DNA of 64,000 nt from JAVVHH01 sp965199585. GTDB lineage: Bacteria; Pseudomonadota; Alphaproteobacteria; Acetobacterales; Acetobacteraceae. The stretch is from positions 1,116,001 to 1,180,000 of the forward strand of contig CBDASI010000002.1 of the NCBI GenBank assembly GCA_965199585.1. Direction: 5' to 3'. Positions within the stretch are counted from its first letter, which is position 1, and every line of letters starts with the position of its first letter. The notes under the pieces are model-generated. The model was not told the DNA's origin. It saw nothing but the letters and a program-made list of their open reading frames with translations, and ran no database searches. Shown here piece by piece: positions 1 to 9,225 of the stretch. The position numbers and the translations under genes were made by a program.

Positions 1-489
1 GTGGCGATGCGCGCGCTCGATGCCACGATCGTAACGCTGAAGCCGGACGGCGGCACGCGGCACATCTCGATCCATGAGTTCTACCGCTTGCCAGGCGACA
101 CGCCGCAGATCGAGACGGTGCTCGAGCAGGGCGAGCTGATCACCCATGTCGAGCTGCCGCCGTCGCCGGAGGGCGCGCGCCAGCAGTATCGCAAGGTGCG
201 GGACCGGGCGTCCTATGCTTTCGCGCTGGTGTCGGTCGCCGGCGTGGTGACGATGCAGGACGGCAAGATCGCGACGGCCGCACTGGCGTTCGGGGGGCTT
301 GCGCCTTTGCCTTGGAGGGACACATCGGTGGAGACGGCGCTGATCGGCCAAGCTCCCTCGATGGCAGTGTTCGAGGCCGCGGCTGATGCCCTGCTCGCGC
401 GAGCGAAGGGGCAAGGCGCCAACGATTTTAAGATACCGCTCGCACGCCGGACGCTGATTGCGACCTTGCGCGACTTGACTGGAGAATAG
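1..489 (+). CDS. FAD-binding subunit of a PaoABC-type molybdenum hydroxylase, 5' truncated by the window edge
   Basis: This is the C-terminal 162 residues of an FAD-binding (CO dehydrogenase medium-chain type) subunit; the reading frame is open at base 1. The first residues (VAMRALDAT) align with the middle of the paralogue at 8272-9222 (VAMRALGAT), so the leading GTG is an internal valine codon and not a start. The shared stretch around YRKVRDRASYA is nearly identical in the two proteins. The subunit would pass electrons from the iron-sulphur subunit to FAD. It ends three bases before the molybdopterin subunit gene begins, so the two form an operon; the iron-sulphur subunit gene is presumably off the left edge. 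Confidence 0.9.
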   Translation: MAMRALDATIVTLKPDGGTRHISIHEFYRLPGDTPQIETVLEQGELITHVELPPSPEGARQQYRKVRDRASYAFALVSVAGVVTMQDGKIATAALAFGGLAPLPWRDTSVETALIGQAPSMAVFEAAADALLARAKGQGANDFKIPLARRTLIATLRDLTGE

Positions 490-492
490 CCG

Positions 493-2730
493 ATGTTCGG
501 ATTTGGCGGCGGCAACGACGTTACCCTCACGATGGACAAGTCGCATCCGGAGAGCTTGCTCGACAGCACCGTCCAGGACGTAATCGGCAAGCCGCTCAGC
601 CGTGTCGATGGGCCCAAGAAGGTGTCGGGCGCGGCGACCTACGCGGCGGAGTATCAGTTCGACAACTTGGCCCATGGCGTGCTGGTCAGTGCGACGATCG
701 GCAAGGGGCGCGTTACCTCCATCGACGTCGATGCGGCCAAGGCGATGCCGGGCGTGATCGACGTGGTAATCGACTTCAAGACGTTCGCTAGGGTGGCGCA
801 ACAGGGCGGCGAGACCAGTGCGCCGGCGCAGGGCGTGCAGGACGTCGATTATTTTGGGCAGATCGTCGCCATCGTGGTCGGCGAGACGTTCGAGGCGGCG
901 CGGGATGCGGCCGAGCGGATCGGCGTAGTCTACGAGCGCGACGAGGGTGTGTTCAGCTTTTCGACCGACCTCAAGCGCGACAAGAAGCTGCCGGACAACA
1001 ATACCCCGGCTCAGTTCGAGCAGGGCGATCTCGACAAGGCCATGGGCAACGCTGCGTTCACCGTGGACGCGACCTACAGCACGCCGAGCCAGAACTCGGC
1101 AGCGATGGAGCCGCACGCATCGATCGCGACGTGGGAGGACGGGGCGCTGACGTTGTACGGCGCCTACCAGATGCCGACGTCTGACGCGCAGCAATTGGCC
1201 AAGGCGCTAGGGCTGTCGGCCAAGAAGGTGCGCATCATCGCCCATTTTATCGGCGGTGGTTTCGGTTCCAAGCTCGGCATTGCGCCGGAGAGCGTAGCGG
1301 CGGCGATTGCGGCCAAGCAGCTCGGCCGGCCGGTCAAGGCGGTAATGCTGCGGCGGCAGGTGTTCGACGCTACGCCGCGGCGGTCCAACACTGTCCAGCG
1401 GATGCGGCTGGCCGCGGGGCCGGACGGGAGGCTGACCGGGATCGGGCACGAGACGGTCGTGTCCAACCTTGAGGACCAGGATTATTTCGAGCCGGCTGGT
1501 CTGTCGACACACTTCCTGTATGCGGGCGAGAACCGGGTCATCACGCACGACATGGTGCGGATGAACTGGGGCATGGCCGGGTCGATGCGGGCACCGGGCG
1601 AGGCGGTTGGTCTGCTCGGGCTCGAGGGTGCGATGGACGAGTTGGCGGACCGGATGGGGCTCGACCCGATTGAACTGCGCCGCATAAACGAGCCGGAGAT
1701 GGACCCGGAGAAGGGCGTGCCGTTCTCATCGCGCCGGCTGATGGACGCGATGGACATCGGGGCCGAGAAGTTCGGCTGGAGCCAGCGCAAGCCGGCAGGA
1801 ACCCGGCGGGAAGGCGAGTGGCTGATCGGCATGGGCGTGGCTGCGGCCGCACGGGCGAACCTGCTGATGGAGACGTCCGCCAAGGTTGCGATCCACAAGG
1901 ATGGCTCGGTGACGGTGTCGTCGGCGATGACTGACATCGGCACCGGCAGCTACACCATTCTGTCACAGGTCGCGTCCGAGTTGCTCGGCGTGCCGATGGA
2001 CAGGATCACCATGGAGCTGGGCGACACCAATGACGTCCCGGCAGCCGGATCTGGCGGGTCGTGGGGCGCGTGCTCCTCGGGGTCGGCGATCTATCTTGCC
2101 TGCGAGAACCTCCGCGGCAAGCTCGCCAAGGCGCTCGGCGTGGACGAGAGCGTTCTGACGCTGAAGGACGGGCAGGCGATCGGCGATAACCGCTCGGTGG
2201 CGATCGCTGAGCTGGTCGGCGAAGGTCTGGAGGCGACCGGGACGATCAAGCCGGGCAAAACGCAGAAATCGTTGTTCAACCAGGCTTCATACGGGGCGCA
2301 CTTTGCCGAAGTCGCGGTAAACGCGATCACGGGCGAGACTCGGGTGCGCCGGATGCTGGGCGTGTTCGCGGCCGGGCGGATTCTGAACGAGATGACGGCA
2401 CGGTCGCAGTGTCTCGGCGGGATGACGTTCGGCATCGGCGCGGCACTGACCGAGGACCTGATCCACGACACGCGGACCGGCCAATTGGTCAACGGCAACA
2501 TGGCCGAATACCACGTGCCGGTGAACGCGGACGTGCCGCAGCTGGAGGTGATGTTCCTCGAGGAGCGGGACATCCATTCCAACCCGATGCATGCCAAGGG
2601 CATCGGTGAGGTCGGCATCTGCGGGGCCGGGGCGGCGATCGCCAACGCCGTGTTCAACGCGACGGGCATCCGCACGCGTGATTTCCCGATCACGCTGGAC
2701 AAGCTGCTGCCCGACCTACCCGCGATGTGA
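493..2730 (+). CDS. Molybdopterin-binding catalytic subunit, xanthine dehydrogenase / aldehyde oxidoreductase family
   Basis: At 745 residues this has the usual length of a PaoC/IorB-like catalytic subunit. Visible motifs are the GGGFGSK cofactor loop at about residues 254-260, SMRAPGE at 364-370 and GIGE at 703-706, whose glutamate is the expected catalytic base of molybdenum hydroxylases. It should oxidise an aldehyde or N-heterocycle with water as oxygen donor. It follows the FAD subunit gene with three bases between them. It is a clear paralogue of the protein at 9226-11445, with matching motif spacing but diverged elsewhere. No signal peptide is evident; export, if any, would rely on the iron-sulphur subunit. 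The substrate cannot be told from sequence. Confidence 0.92.
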   Translation: MFGFGGGNDVTLTMDKSHPESLLDSTVQDVIGKPLSRVDGPKKVSGAATYAAEYQFDNLAHGVLVSATIGKGRVTSIDVDAAKAMPGVIDVVIDFKTFARVAQQGGETSAPAQGVQDVDYFGQIVAIVVGETFEAARDAAERIGVVYERDEGVFSFSTDLKRDKKLPDNNTPAQFEQGDLDKAMGNAAFTVDATYSTPSQNSAAMEPHASIATWEDGALTLYGAYQMPTSDAQQLAKALGLSAKKVRIIAHFIGGGFGSKLGIAPESVAAAIAAKQLGRPVKAVMLRRQVFDATPRRSNTVQRMRLAAGPDGRLTGIGHETVVSNLEDQDYFEPAGLSTHFLYAGENRVITHDMVRMNWGMAGSMRAPGEAVGLLGLEGAMDELADRMGLDPIELRRINEPEMDPEKGVPFSSRRLMDAMDIGAEKFGWSQRKPAGTRREGEWLIGMGVAAAARANLLMETSAKVAIHKDGSVTVSSAMTDIGTGSYTILSQVASELLGVPMDRITMELGDTNDVPAAGSGGSWGACSSGSAIYLACENLRGKLAKALGVDESVLTLKDGQAIGDNRSVAIAELVGEGLEATGTIKPGKTQKSLFNQASYGAHFAEVAVNAITGETRVRRMLGVFAAGRILNEMTARSQCLGGMTFGIGAALTEDLIHDTRTGQLVNGNMAEYHVPVNADVPQLEVMFLEERDIHSNPMHAKGIGEVGICGAGAAIANAVFNATGIRTRDFPITLDKLLPDLPAM

Positions 2731-2803
2731 GCTTCATGGGGCGGCACGGTTGTGCCGCCTTGGCTGCTGCGTTCGCGATTTACGAGTGATGGGCGGCTGG
2801 CGA

Positions 2804-2828
2804 TGGTGGGCTGAAGCCCACCCTACGG
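2804..2828. repeat. Palindromic intergenic repeat, copy 1
   Basis: The sequence contains a perfect palindrome GGTGGGCT-GA-AGCCCACC followed by CTACG. It recurs near 11464 and, shortened, near 17185, always between genes and in the same orientation. It could fold into an 8-bp hairpin and act as a transcript end or REP-like element. Confidence 0.75.
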
Positions 2829-2919
2829 GTGAGCGTTAGTCTGCTCATTTCGTGGCGTGAGGTCGACAGGGCGCGGGCAGAGATGGTCCTATGGCGTCTC
2901 AGCCCAGAGAGAGTGCTTG

Positions 2920-4278
2920 ATGGACACGAGTGACGGCCTGCCGGCATCCCGGCGGCGTCTGGTGATGAGTTGCGCCGTGTTGGGCGTGGTGCTGGCCGGA
3001 TTGGACAGCGCGATTGCGAATATCGCGCTTCCGACGATCGCGCGGGATCTGGCAGCGACCGATGCCGCGACGATCTGGGTGGTCAACAGTTACCAACTCG
3101 CGGTGACGGTATGTCTGTTGCCGGCGGCGGCATTGGGCGAGATTTGGGGGCTGAAGCGGATCTACGGCTTCGGTCTGGTCGTGTTCACCGCCGCATCCTT
3201 GGCTTGCGCGTTATCGCCAACGCTGCCGCTGCTGGTGGCGTCGCGACTGCTGCAGGGGGTGGGCGGCGCGTGCATGGCGGCGCTCGGCGGGGCGCTGGTG
3301 CGGACGATTTACCCGCGCGCGCTGCTCGGGCGGGGGTTCGCGGCGATCGCGCTGTCGGTGGCGCTGTCGGCGGCATTGGGGCCGACCTTGGCGGCGCTGA
3401 TCCTGTCGGTCGCGCACTGGCCGTGGCTGTTCCTGGTCAATGTGCCGGTCGGGCTGGTGACGATCCCGCTGTTTCTCAAGGTGGCACCGGCAGGCCAGAC
3501 GCGACCGCGACGGTTCGATTGGCTGGGCACGGCAATCAACGCGGCGGCGTTCGGGCTGGTCGTCACGGGGGTCGACGGGCTGGGCGGCGACGCGCGCGGG
3601 GTCGCGCTGGCCGAGTTGGTGGCCGGGCTGGTGTTCGGGGTGTTGCTGTTCGTGCAGCAGTCGCGGCAGCCGGCGCCGATGCTGCCGCTGGATCTGCTGC
3701 GGATCCGGCTGTTCGCGCTGTCGATGGGGACATCGGTGTGCTCGTATTCGGCACAGATCCTGGCCTACGTGTCGCTGCCTTTCCTGTTCCAGGCGGTGAT
3801 GCATCGGTCCGCAGTGGCGACCGGGTTGCTGGTGACGCCGTGGCCGCTGCTGGTGGCCGTCGCCGCGCCGGTGGCGGGGCGGCTGTCGGACCGGTATCCG
3901 GCGGCGGTGCTGGGCAGCATCGGGCTGGCGATCCTGGCGAGCGGGCTCATGCTGCTGGCCACCATGCCGGCGGCGCCGGCGGATTGGGACGTGGTGTGGC
4001 GGATGGCGATCTGCGGCGTCGGGTTCGGCTTCTATCAGACGCCGAACAACATCACGCTGATGACGGCCGGGCCGCCGGAGCGGAACGGGGCGGCCAGTGC
4101 GATGGTGGCGGTGGCGCGCACGGTAGGCTGGTCGCTCGGCTCGGCGATCGTGGCGCTGATTTTCGGGCTGCGCGGCGACCTAGCGGCCGGCGAGTGCCTC
4201 TACGTGGCGGCCGGGTTCGCAGCGGCGGGCGCGGTGGTCAGCGTCTCACGCACCGGCGCCCGGCCGATGACCGCTTAG
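2920..4278 (+). CDS. MFS transporter, DHA2-type drug exporter family
   Basis: This 452-residue polytopic membrane protein is probably a proton-driven exporter of the inner membrane. Near the N terminus it has LDSAIANIALP, the form of the LDxTIVNxALP signature of the drug:H+ antiporter-2 group, followed by WVVNSYQLA and a basic loop around GLKRIYG. The start at 2920 is chosen because a GAGAG ribosome site lies just upstream; a longer open frame begins at 2857 but has no such site. Its last bases overlap the 3' end of the opposite-strand MAPEG gene by 4 bp. The substrate is unknown. Confidence 0.87.
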   Translation: MDTSDGLPASRRRLVMSCAVLGVVLAGLDSAIANIALPTIARDLAATDAATIWVVNSYQLAVTVCLLPAAALGEIWGLKRIYGFGLVVFTAASLACALSPTLPLLVASRLLQGVGGACMAALGGALVRTIYPRALLGRGFAAIALSVALSAALGPTLAALILSVAHWPWLFLVNVPVGLVTIPLFLKVAPAGQTRPRRFDWLGTAINAAAFGLVVTGVDGLGGDARGVALAELVAGLVFGVLLFVQQSRQPAPMLPLDLLRIRLFALSMGTSVCSYSAQILAYVSLPFLFQAVMHRSAVATGLLVTPWPLLVAVAAPVAGRLSDRYPAAVLGSIGLAILASGLMLLATMPAAPADWDVVWRMAICGVGFGFYQTPNNITLMTAGPPERNGAASAMVAVARTVGWSLGSAIVALIFGLRGDLAAGECLYVAAGFAAAGAVVSVSRTGARPMTA

Positions 4279-4664
4279 AGGACGCTGATTACGGTGATGA
4301 TCAGGCCGACCAAGGCGACGCCCCAGACGAACGAGCGAAGCGGCGCTAGGCCGAGCGCGTAGATCGGGACATAGGCCAGGCGGGCCCAGAAGAACAGGCC
4401 GGCGCCCCAGGCGGTCCATGCGGTCTCGCGCGACGCGACATGGGCCAGCAGGACGGCGCCAACGAAGATCGGCAGGCTCTCGTATAGATTGGCCTGCGCG
4501 CGGGCCAGGCGGGCTGCGGTGCCGGTATAGTGCTTGTCCTGGTCGTCGCGGTTACCGGCGGCCCATTGCAGCCCGTCCTGCTGACGCTTGAAGCCGGCGG
4601 CGGCGAGCACCTGGACGATGGCGAGCAGGAGCGTCCAGGCGAGATAAGTGAGCGGCAAGGTCAT
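4275..4664 (-). CDS. MAPEG-family membrane protein
   Basis: This 129-residue protein has about four hydrophobic segments and the MAPEG pattern: a polar loop (residues about 25-50, GNRDDQDKHYTG) followed by RLARAQANLYESLPIFV. MAPEG proteins include membrane glutathione transferases; bacterial members are mostly of unknown activity. A GAGAGGA ribosome site lies about 7 bases before the ATG. It is convergent with the MFS gene and shares its final bases, so no terminator separates them. Confidence 0.85.
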   Translation of the reverse strand: MTLPLTYLAWTLLLAIVQVLAAAGFKRQQDGLQWAAGNRDDQDKHYTGTAARLARAQANLYESLPIFVGAVLLAHVASRETAWTAWGAGLFFWARLAYVPIYALGLAPLRSFVWGVALVGLIITVISVL

Positions 4665-4689
4665 GATGCGGTCCTCTCAGAGTAGGGCG

Positions 4690-6129
4690 TCAGAGTAGGG
4701 GGCTGATGAGCCGGGCAAGGTTCTCGGCAAATCGGCGGGCGGCCGGGCGGCGTCGCCAGGTCGCCAGGTCTATCGGTTCGCTGTCGGCAATGTAACCGTC
4801 CTGGATCGCAACCAGCGCGTCCACGGCCGTGCCTCCATAGAGGAGTAGGCTCACTTCTTCGTTGAGCTCAAAGGAGCGCAGGTCGACGTTGCTGGAGCCC
4901 AGGATGGCCAGGGTGCCGTCGATGCTGACGTTTTTGGCGTGCAGCAGATAGTTTCGATAGGCGTGGATGCGGATGCCGCAGGCGAGCAGGTCGTCATAGT
5001 AGGAGCATTGCGCGAGGTGGACGAGGCGCTGGTCGACGACGGCGGAGATCACGACGTCGATCTCCACCCCGCGGGCGACGGCGGTGCGCATGGCGCCGAC
5101 CAGGGCATCGTCGGGGATGAAGTAGGGCGTGACGAGGACGACGTGGCGGGTCGCGGCGTGGATCTGCCAGACGAGCAGGGACTCGAAGCCCTCGAGCGGA
5201 TAGGCGGCGCCGCTAGGAAGGAGCTGCGCCGGGGTGTCGCCGGCGGGCGGGAGCGGCGCGCCGTCGTCGAGCGGCAGGATGCCGGTCTCCATGAACCAGT
5301 CGCCGCGGATGACCGCCTCCATCTCGGCAACCACTGGGCCCTCGACGCGGGCGACCAGCTCGCGGTTGACCACGCCCGTGCGGAACTGCTGGTCGACGAT
5401 ATTCTGTGACCCGGCGTAGCCGATCCGCCCGTCGATGACGAACAGCTTGCGGTGGTTGCGCATGTCGCGGCGGGTGCGGCCGCGGACGAGGTGGAAGGGC
5501 AGTGACCACTGGACCGCCACGCCGGCGGCCTCGAGGCGGCGGCCGATGGCGCGGCGCCAGCGGTGCGAGCCGACCGGGTCGATCATGACGCGGCAGTCGA
5601 CGCCGCGGGCGGCGGCGGCGGCCAACGCATCGGCCACGCGGCGGCCGGCGGCGTCGTCGGCGAAGATGTAGACCAGAATGAGGACGTATCGCCGGGCTGC
5701 GGCGATGTCGGCGGCGAGGCGATCGAGCATGTCGTCGTAGTCGTCGATTAGGCAGACGGCGTTGCCCGAGACCGGCGGGAAGTGGCCGAGATGGTGCGCC
5801 AGGGCGAAGACGGGAGTGAACGGGCTGGGGTGGGTCGGCGGATCGGCCGCCAGCAGGCGGCGGCCGATGGCGGTGAAATACGGGGCCAGGAGCTGAAAAC
5901 GGCGTACGCGGGAGGCGGGGAAGCGCGGGCTGCCGATGACGGCGAAGGCGAGCATGCCGGGGAGCGGGAGAAACATGATCAGCAGCAGCCATCCGGCGCT
6001 GGAGGCCGGGCGGCGGCGCAGCGGCACCACGGCGAGCGCGACCAGCCGGCAGGTCCAGTCAGCCAGCGCATAGGCGAGCTGGAGCGAGGGCCAGGCAGGG
6101 AGTACGGCCCAGAGAGGTCCGGTGGACAT
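4690..6129 (-). CDS. cls: Cardiolipin synthase (phospholipase D family)
   Basis: This 479-residue protein opens with two hydrophobic segments, the second around WLLLIMFLPLPGMLAF, which anchor it to the inner membrane. Two HKD-type catalytic motifs follow: HRKLFVID, leading into GYAGSQN, and HAKNVSID, leading into LGSSNVDLRSF. This is the bacterial Cls layout, which condenses two phosphatidylglycerols, or PG with another phospholipid, into cardiolipin. It reads divergently from the vanadium-haloperoxidase-type gene and 25 bp separate it from the MAPEG gene upstream on the same strand. The exact subtype (ClsA or ClsC) is not resolved. Confidence 0.9.
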   Translation of the reverse strand: MSTGPLWAVLPAWPSLQLAYALADWTCRLVALAVVPLRRRPASSAGWLLLIMFLPLPGMLAFAVIGSPRFPASRVRRFQLLAPYFTAIGRRLLAADPPTHPSPFTPVFALAHHLGHFPPVSGNAVCLIDDYDDMLDRLAADIAAARRYVLILVYIFADDAAGRRVADALAAAAARGVDCRVMIDPVGSHRWRRAIGRRLEAAGVAVQWSLPFHLVRGRTRRDMRNHRKLFVIDGRIGYAGSQNIVDQQFRTGVVNRELVARVEGPVVAEMEAVIRGDWFMETGILPLDDGAPLPPAGDTPAQLLPSGAAYPLEGFESLLVWQIHAATRHVVLVTPYFIPDDALVGAMRTAVARGVEIDVVISAVVDQRLVHLAQCSYYDDLLACGIRIHAYRNYLLHAKNVSIDGTLAILGSSNVDLRSFELNEEVSLLLYGGTAVDALVAIQDGYIADSEPIDLATWRRRPAARRFAENLARLISPLL

Positions 6130-6257
6130 GCGCCTGCCTACCGATGTCAGCGGACTCGCGGCAAGCGTAGGCTCACGAATCCGGGTGCTCTCCTTTTGGT
6201 ATTGCGGCCCGGACCGCTTCGGTGGACACGCGGCGGTTCACTCTCCCGGGGTCCCGA

Positions 6258-7547
6258 ATGCGTCTCGCCGTCGCCGCGTTGCTCACCATCATCACCGCGT
6301 CCGCCATCACCACATCCGCACAGGCGCTTCCCACGTCGGTGACGGTGTGGACCGACCAGGCGGACCGGTTGGGTAACGGCAACGCGAACTGGCGCTCGCT
6401 GGCGATCATGCATCGCGCGATGCACGACGCGCTGAACGCGGCCAATCCTGTCTATGCACGGTGGGACGCGCCGGCCCGTGGCGAGCCGGCGAGCGAGGGC
6501 GCGCTGCCGGAGGCGGCGATGGAGGCGGCGGCAGCGGCGGCGCTGTCGCAGTTGCATCCGGATCGGCGCAGCGAGATCATGGCCTTGCTGGCCGACGAGA
6601 TGGCGCATCTTCCGGCCGGCGCGGCGCGCGACAAGGGGCAGGTGCTCGGCGCGGCAATCGGCGAGACGGCGGCGGCACGGCGGGCCGATGACGGGTTCCA
6701 GAATCCGCGCCTGTTCGTCGGCAGCGACGTGCCCGGGGTATGGCGGCCGACACCGCCGGATCACCGCACGAGCGGGACCACCTCAACCCGCCCGTTCCTG
6801 TTCGCACGCCGCGATGACGTCCCGGGCCAGCCGCCACCGGAGCCCGGCAGTCCGCTCTACCTGAGCGACGTCGAGCTGACCCGGCGCATCGGCGGCGGCG
6901 TGTCGTCGGTACGCACGCCGCAGCAGGCCGATGCCGCGATTTTCTGGGCCTACCAGAGCACCCAGCGCGGCTACATCCACTGGGCGGCGACGCTGATCGA
7001 CCGGGACCATGAACGCTACGGCCTGGCCGAGCAGGCGCGGATCATGGCGCAGGTCAGCGCCGCGATGGCCGATTCGGCGATCCTGATCTGGGCGGCCAAG
7101 GAGCGCTGGATGTATTGGCGCCCGGTCGACGCGATCCGCTCGGGGCAGTTCGGCGTGGTGCCCGATGCGGGCTGGCAGTCGTTCATCGAGACGCCGCCGC
7201 ATCCCGAATATCCATCGGGTCATGCGTCGGATTGCTACGTCGGCGCGGCGATGCTGACCAAGCTGTTGGCCACGACGGACCCGCTGACCTACACCGCGCA
7301 GAGTGCGCCGGTGACGGTCGACCGGCCGGCCGAGGTGTGGAGCAGCGACATGGGCGCACCGCCCGCGCCGGTCGAGCTACGGCCGACGCCGCGGGACTTC
7401 CCGACGATCTCGGCCGCAGCGCGGGAGTGCGCAGACTCGCGGATCTGGGCGGGGGCGCATTTTCCGAGCGCGAACGAGGAGTCCCGCCGGATCGCCGGCA
7501 TCATCGTCGCGCGTGCGCTCGAGCAGGTGCCCCTCATCGCGCGCTGA
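6258..7547 (+). CDS. Secreted vanadium-dependent haloperoxidase / PAP2-superfamily phosphatase
   Basis: The protein has about 429 residues with an N-terminal signal peptide (hydrophobic LAVAALLTIITASAI, then a predicted cut near AQA-LP). It carries all three vanadate/phosphate-binding motifs of the superfamily: KERWMYWRP (KX6RP), PSGH, and SRIWAGAH (SRX5H). It therefore belongs to the VCPO-like acid phosphatase/haloperoxidase group and should act outside the inner membrane. The ATG at 6258 starts the signal peptide; an upstream GTG at 6222 is in frame but adds no recognisable sequence. Haloperoxidase and phosphatase activity cannot be separated by eye. Confidence 0.88.
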   Translation: MRLAVAALLTIITASAITTSAQALPTSVTVWTDQADRLGNGNANWRSLAIMHRAMHDALNAANPVYARWDAPARGEPASEGALPEAAMEAAAAAALSQLHPDRRSEIMALLADEMAHLPAGAARDKGQVLGAAIGETAAARRADDGFQNPRLFVGSDVPGVWRPTPPDHRTSGTTSTRPFLFARRDDVPGQPPPEPGSPLYLSDVELTRRIGGGVSSVRTPQQADAAIFWAYQSTQRGYIHWAATLIDRDHERYGLAEQARIMAQVSAAMADSAILIWAAKERWMYWRPVDAIRSGQFGVVPDAGWQSFIETPPHPEYPSGHASDCYVGAAMLTKLLATTDPLTYTAQSAPVTVDRPAEVWSSDMGAPPAPVELRPTPRDFPTISAAARECADSRIWAGAHFPSANEESRRIAGIIVARALEQVPLIAR

Positions 7548-7630
7548 TCGAGCGGTACACCATTTAAGTAGCTGTCGTTGCATCCAAACCTGGGCAGCAC
7601 AGTTCTCACTGCATGCAGGAGACGCGTGCG

Positions 7631-8275
7631 ATGATCGATACCGACTTGACGAGACGCGGCGTACTCGCCGCCAGCACGGCGGCGGTGGCTGTCGGGGCGT
7701 TACCGGTCGGGGCCGCGGAAGCAGCGCCGGTTCCCGCAGCCACGGCGGCGGCGGCGCAGCCAGTCATGATGCCGGTGTCGTTCGTGGTGAACGGCAAGAC
7801 GGTTAATCTCTCGCTCGACACCCGCACCAGCCTGCTCGATGCGCTACGTGAGCACCTGCAGCTGACCGGCTCCAAGAAGGGCTGCGATCACGGGCAATGT
7901 GGCGCCTGCACGATCCTGCTCGACGGGACACGGATCAATTCCTGCCTGACGCTGGCCGTCATGCACCAGGGCAGCAAAATCACCACGATCGAGGGCCTTG
8001 GCACGCCCGACAACCTCAATCCGATGCAGGCCGCGTTCATCAAGCATGACGGCTACCAGTGTGGGTATTGCACGCCGGGTCAGATCTGTTCGGCGATGGG
8101 CGTGCTGGCGGAGATGAAGGCCGGGGTACCAAGCCATGTGACGGCGGACCTGACGGCGCCGATCCAGTCGACGGATGTGGAGATGCGGGAGCGCATGAGC
8201 GGCAACATCTGCCGTTGCGGGGCATACTCCAACATTGTCGATGCCATGAACGACGCGAAGGGAGCCTTCGCATGA
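7631..8275 (+). CDS. paoA: 2Fe-2S subunit of PaoABC-type aldehyde oxidoreductase, Tat-exported
   Basis: This 214-residue protein carries two [2Fe-2S] sites: Cys85, Cys90, Cys93 and Cys105 form the plant-ferredoxin-type site, and Cys144, Cys147, Cys194 and Cys196 form the second. The N terminus (TRRGVLAAST, then an Ala-rich stretch to about residue 43) is a twin-arginine signal, as in E. coli PaoA, so the assembled enzyme is probably periplasmic. The ATG at 7631 is preceded by AGGAGA at 8 bases; an ATG at 7613 overlaps that site and is less likely. Its stop overlaps the start of the FAD subunit (ATGA). Confidence 0.9.
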   Translation: MIDTDLTRRGVLAASTAAVAVGALPVGAAEAAPVPAATAAAAQPVMMPVSFVVNGKTVNLSLDTRTSLLDALREHLQLTGSKKGCDHGQCGACTILLDGTRINSCLTLAVMHQGSKITTIEGLGTPDNLNPMQAAFIKHDGYQCGYCTPGQICSAMGVLAEMKAGVPSHVTADLTAPIQSTDVEMRERMSGNICRCGAYSNIVDAMNDAKGAFA

Positions 8276-9222
8276 GGCCGTTCACCTACGAACTCGCCAA
8301 GACGCCGGCAGAAGCGGCCGCTTCTGTCGAGCGGACGCCGGACGCTAAGTTCATCGCCGGCGGCACCAACCTGCTCGACCTGATGAAGTTGCAGATCGAG
8401 ACGCCGGCGCACCTGATCGACGTCAACGGCCTCGCGCTCGACAAGGTCGAGCCGACCGAGCAGGGCGGTCTACGGATCGGCGCGCTGGTGCGCAACACGG
8501 CGCTCGCTTCGGACCAGCGGGTGCGGCGCGACTACGCTGTGTTGTCGCGCGCGATCAATGCCGGGGCATCGGGCCAGTTGCGCAACAAGGCGACCACGGC
8601 GGGCAACCTGCTGCAGCGGACGCGGTGCTCGTATTTCTACGACACCAACCAGCCCTGCAACAAACGCCAGCCCGGTGCCGGCTGTGCCGCGCTCGAGGGT
8701 GTCAGTCGTCAGCTCGGCATCATCGGCACCAGCGACCACTGCATCGCGACCTACCCGGGCGACATGGCGGTCGCCATGCGGGCCCTCGGCGCCACCGTCG
8801 AGACGGTTCGCGGCGATGGGTCCACGCGCAAGATCCCCGTCGGCGACTTCCACCGTTCGCCCGGCGACACCCCGCAGCAGGACACCGTCCTGCAGAAAGG
8901 CGAGCTGATCACCGCGGTGACGCTGCCGCCGCCGGTGGGCGGCAAGCAGTTCTATCGCAAGGTGCGCGACCGTGCGTCCTACGCCTATGCGCTGGTGTCC
9001 GTCGCCGCGGTGGTGCAGCCCGATGGGTCCGGTCAGGTCGCCATCGGCGGCATCGCCCCGCGCCCGTGGCGGATCGAAACGGCGGAAGCGGAGTTGCCCA
9101 GGGGCGCCAAAGCCGTCACCGCGGCGCTGATGCAAGGCGCTCGGCCGACGCACGACAACGAATTCAAGGTCTCGCTGGTCGAGCGCACGCTCGCCGCGGT
9201 CCTGTCCGACGCGAGGGCCTGA
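8272..9222 (+). CDS. paoB: FAD and [4Fe-4S] subunit of PaoABC-type aldehyde oxidoreductase
   Basis: This 316-residue protein has the FAD-binding motif AGGTNLLDLM at residues 29-38 and a cysteine-rich insert (Cys119, Cys129, Cys138, with Cys157 nearby) of the kind that holds the extra [4Fe-4S] cluster in PaoB-type subunits. Ordinary xanthine dehydrogenase FAD subunits lack that insert, so the insert supports the Pao assignment. The start overlaps the paoA stop by 4 bp and the stop lies 3 bp before the catalytic subunit gene, consistent with coupled translation of a three-subunit enzyme. Confidence 0.9.
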   Translation: MRPFTYELAKTPAEAAASVERTPDAKFIAGGTNLLDLMKLQIETPAHLIDVNGLALDKVEPTEQGGLRIGALVRNTALASDQRVRRDYAVLSRAINAGASGQLRNKATTAGNLLQRTRCSYFYDTNQPCNKRQPGAGCAALEGVSRQLGIIGTSDHCIATYPGDMAVAMRALGATVETVRGDGSTRKIPVGDFHRSPGDTPQQDTVLQKGELITAVTLPPPVGGKQFYRKVRDRASYAYALVSVAAVVQPDGSGQVAIGGIAPRPWRIETAEAELPRGAKAVTAALMQGARPTHDNEFKVSLVERTLAAVLSDARA

Positions 9223-9225
9223 GCC

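Noticed and set aside
2970..4349. A 459-codon plus-strand frame in another phase of the MFS gene
   Set aside because: Its Gly/Ala/Arg composition has no membrane pattern, whereas the MFS phase has clear helices and motifs.
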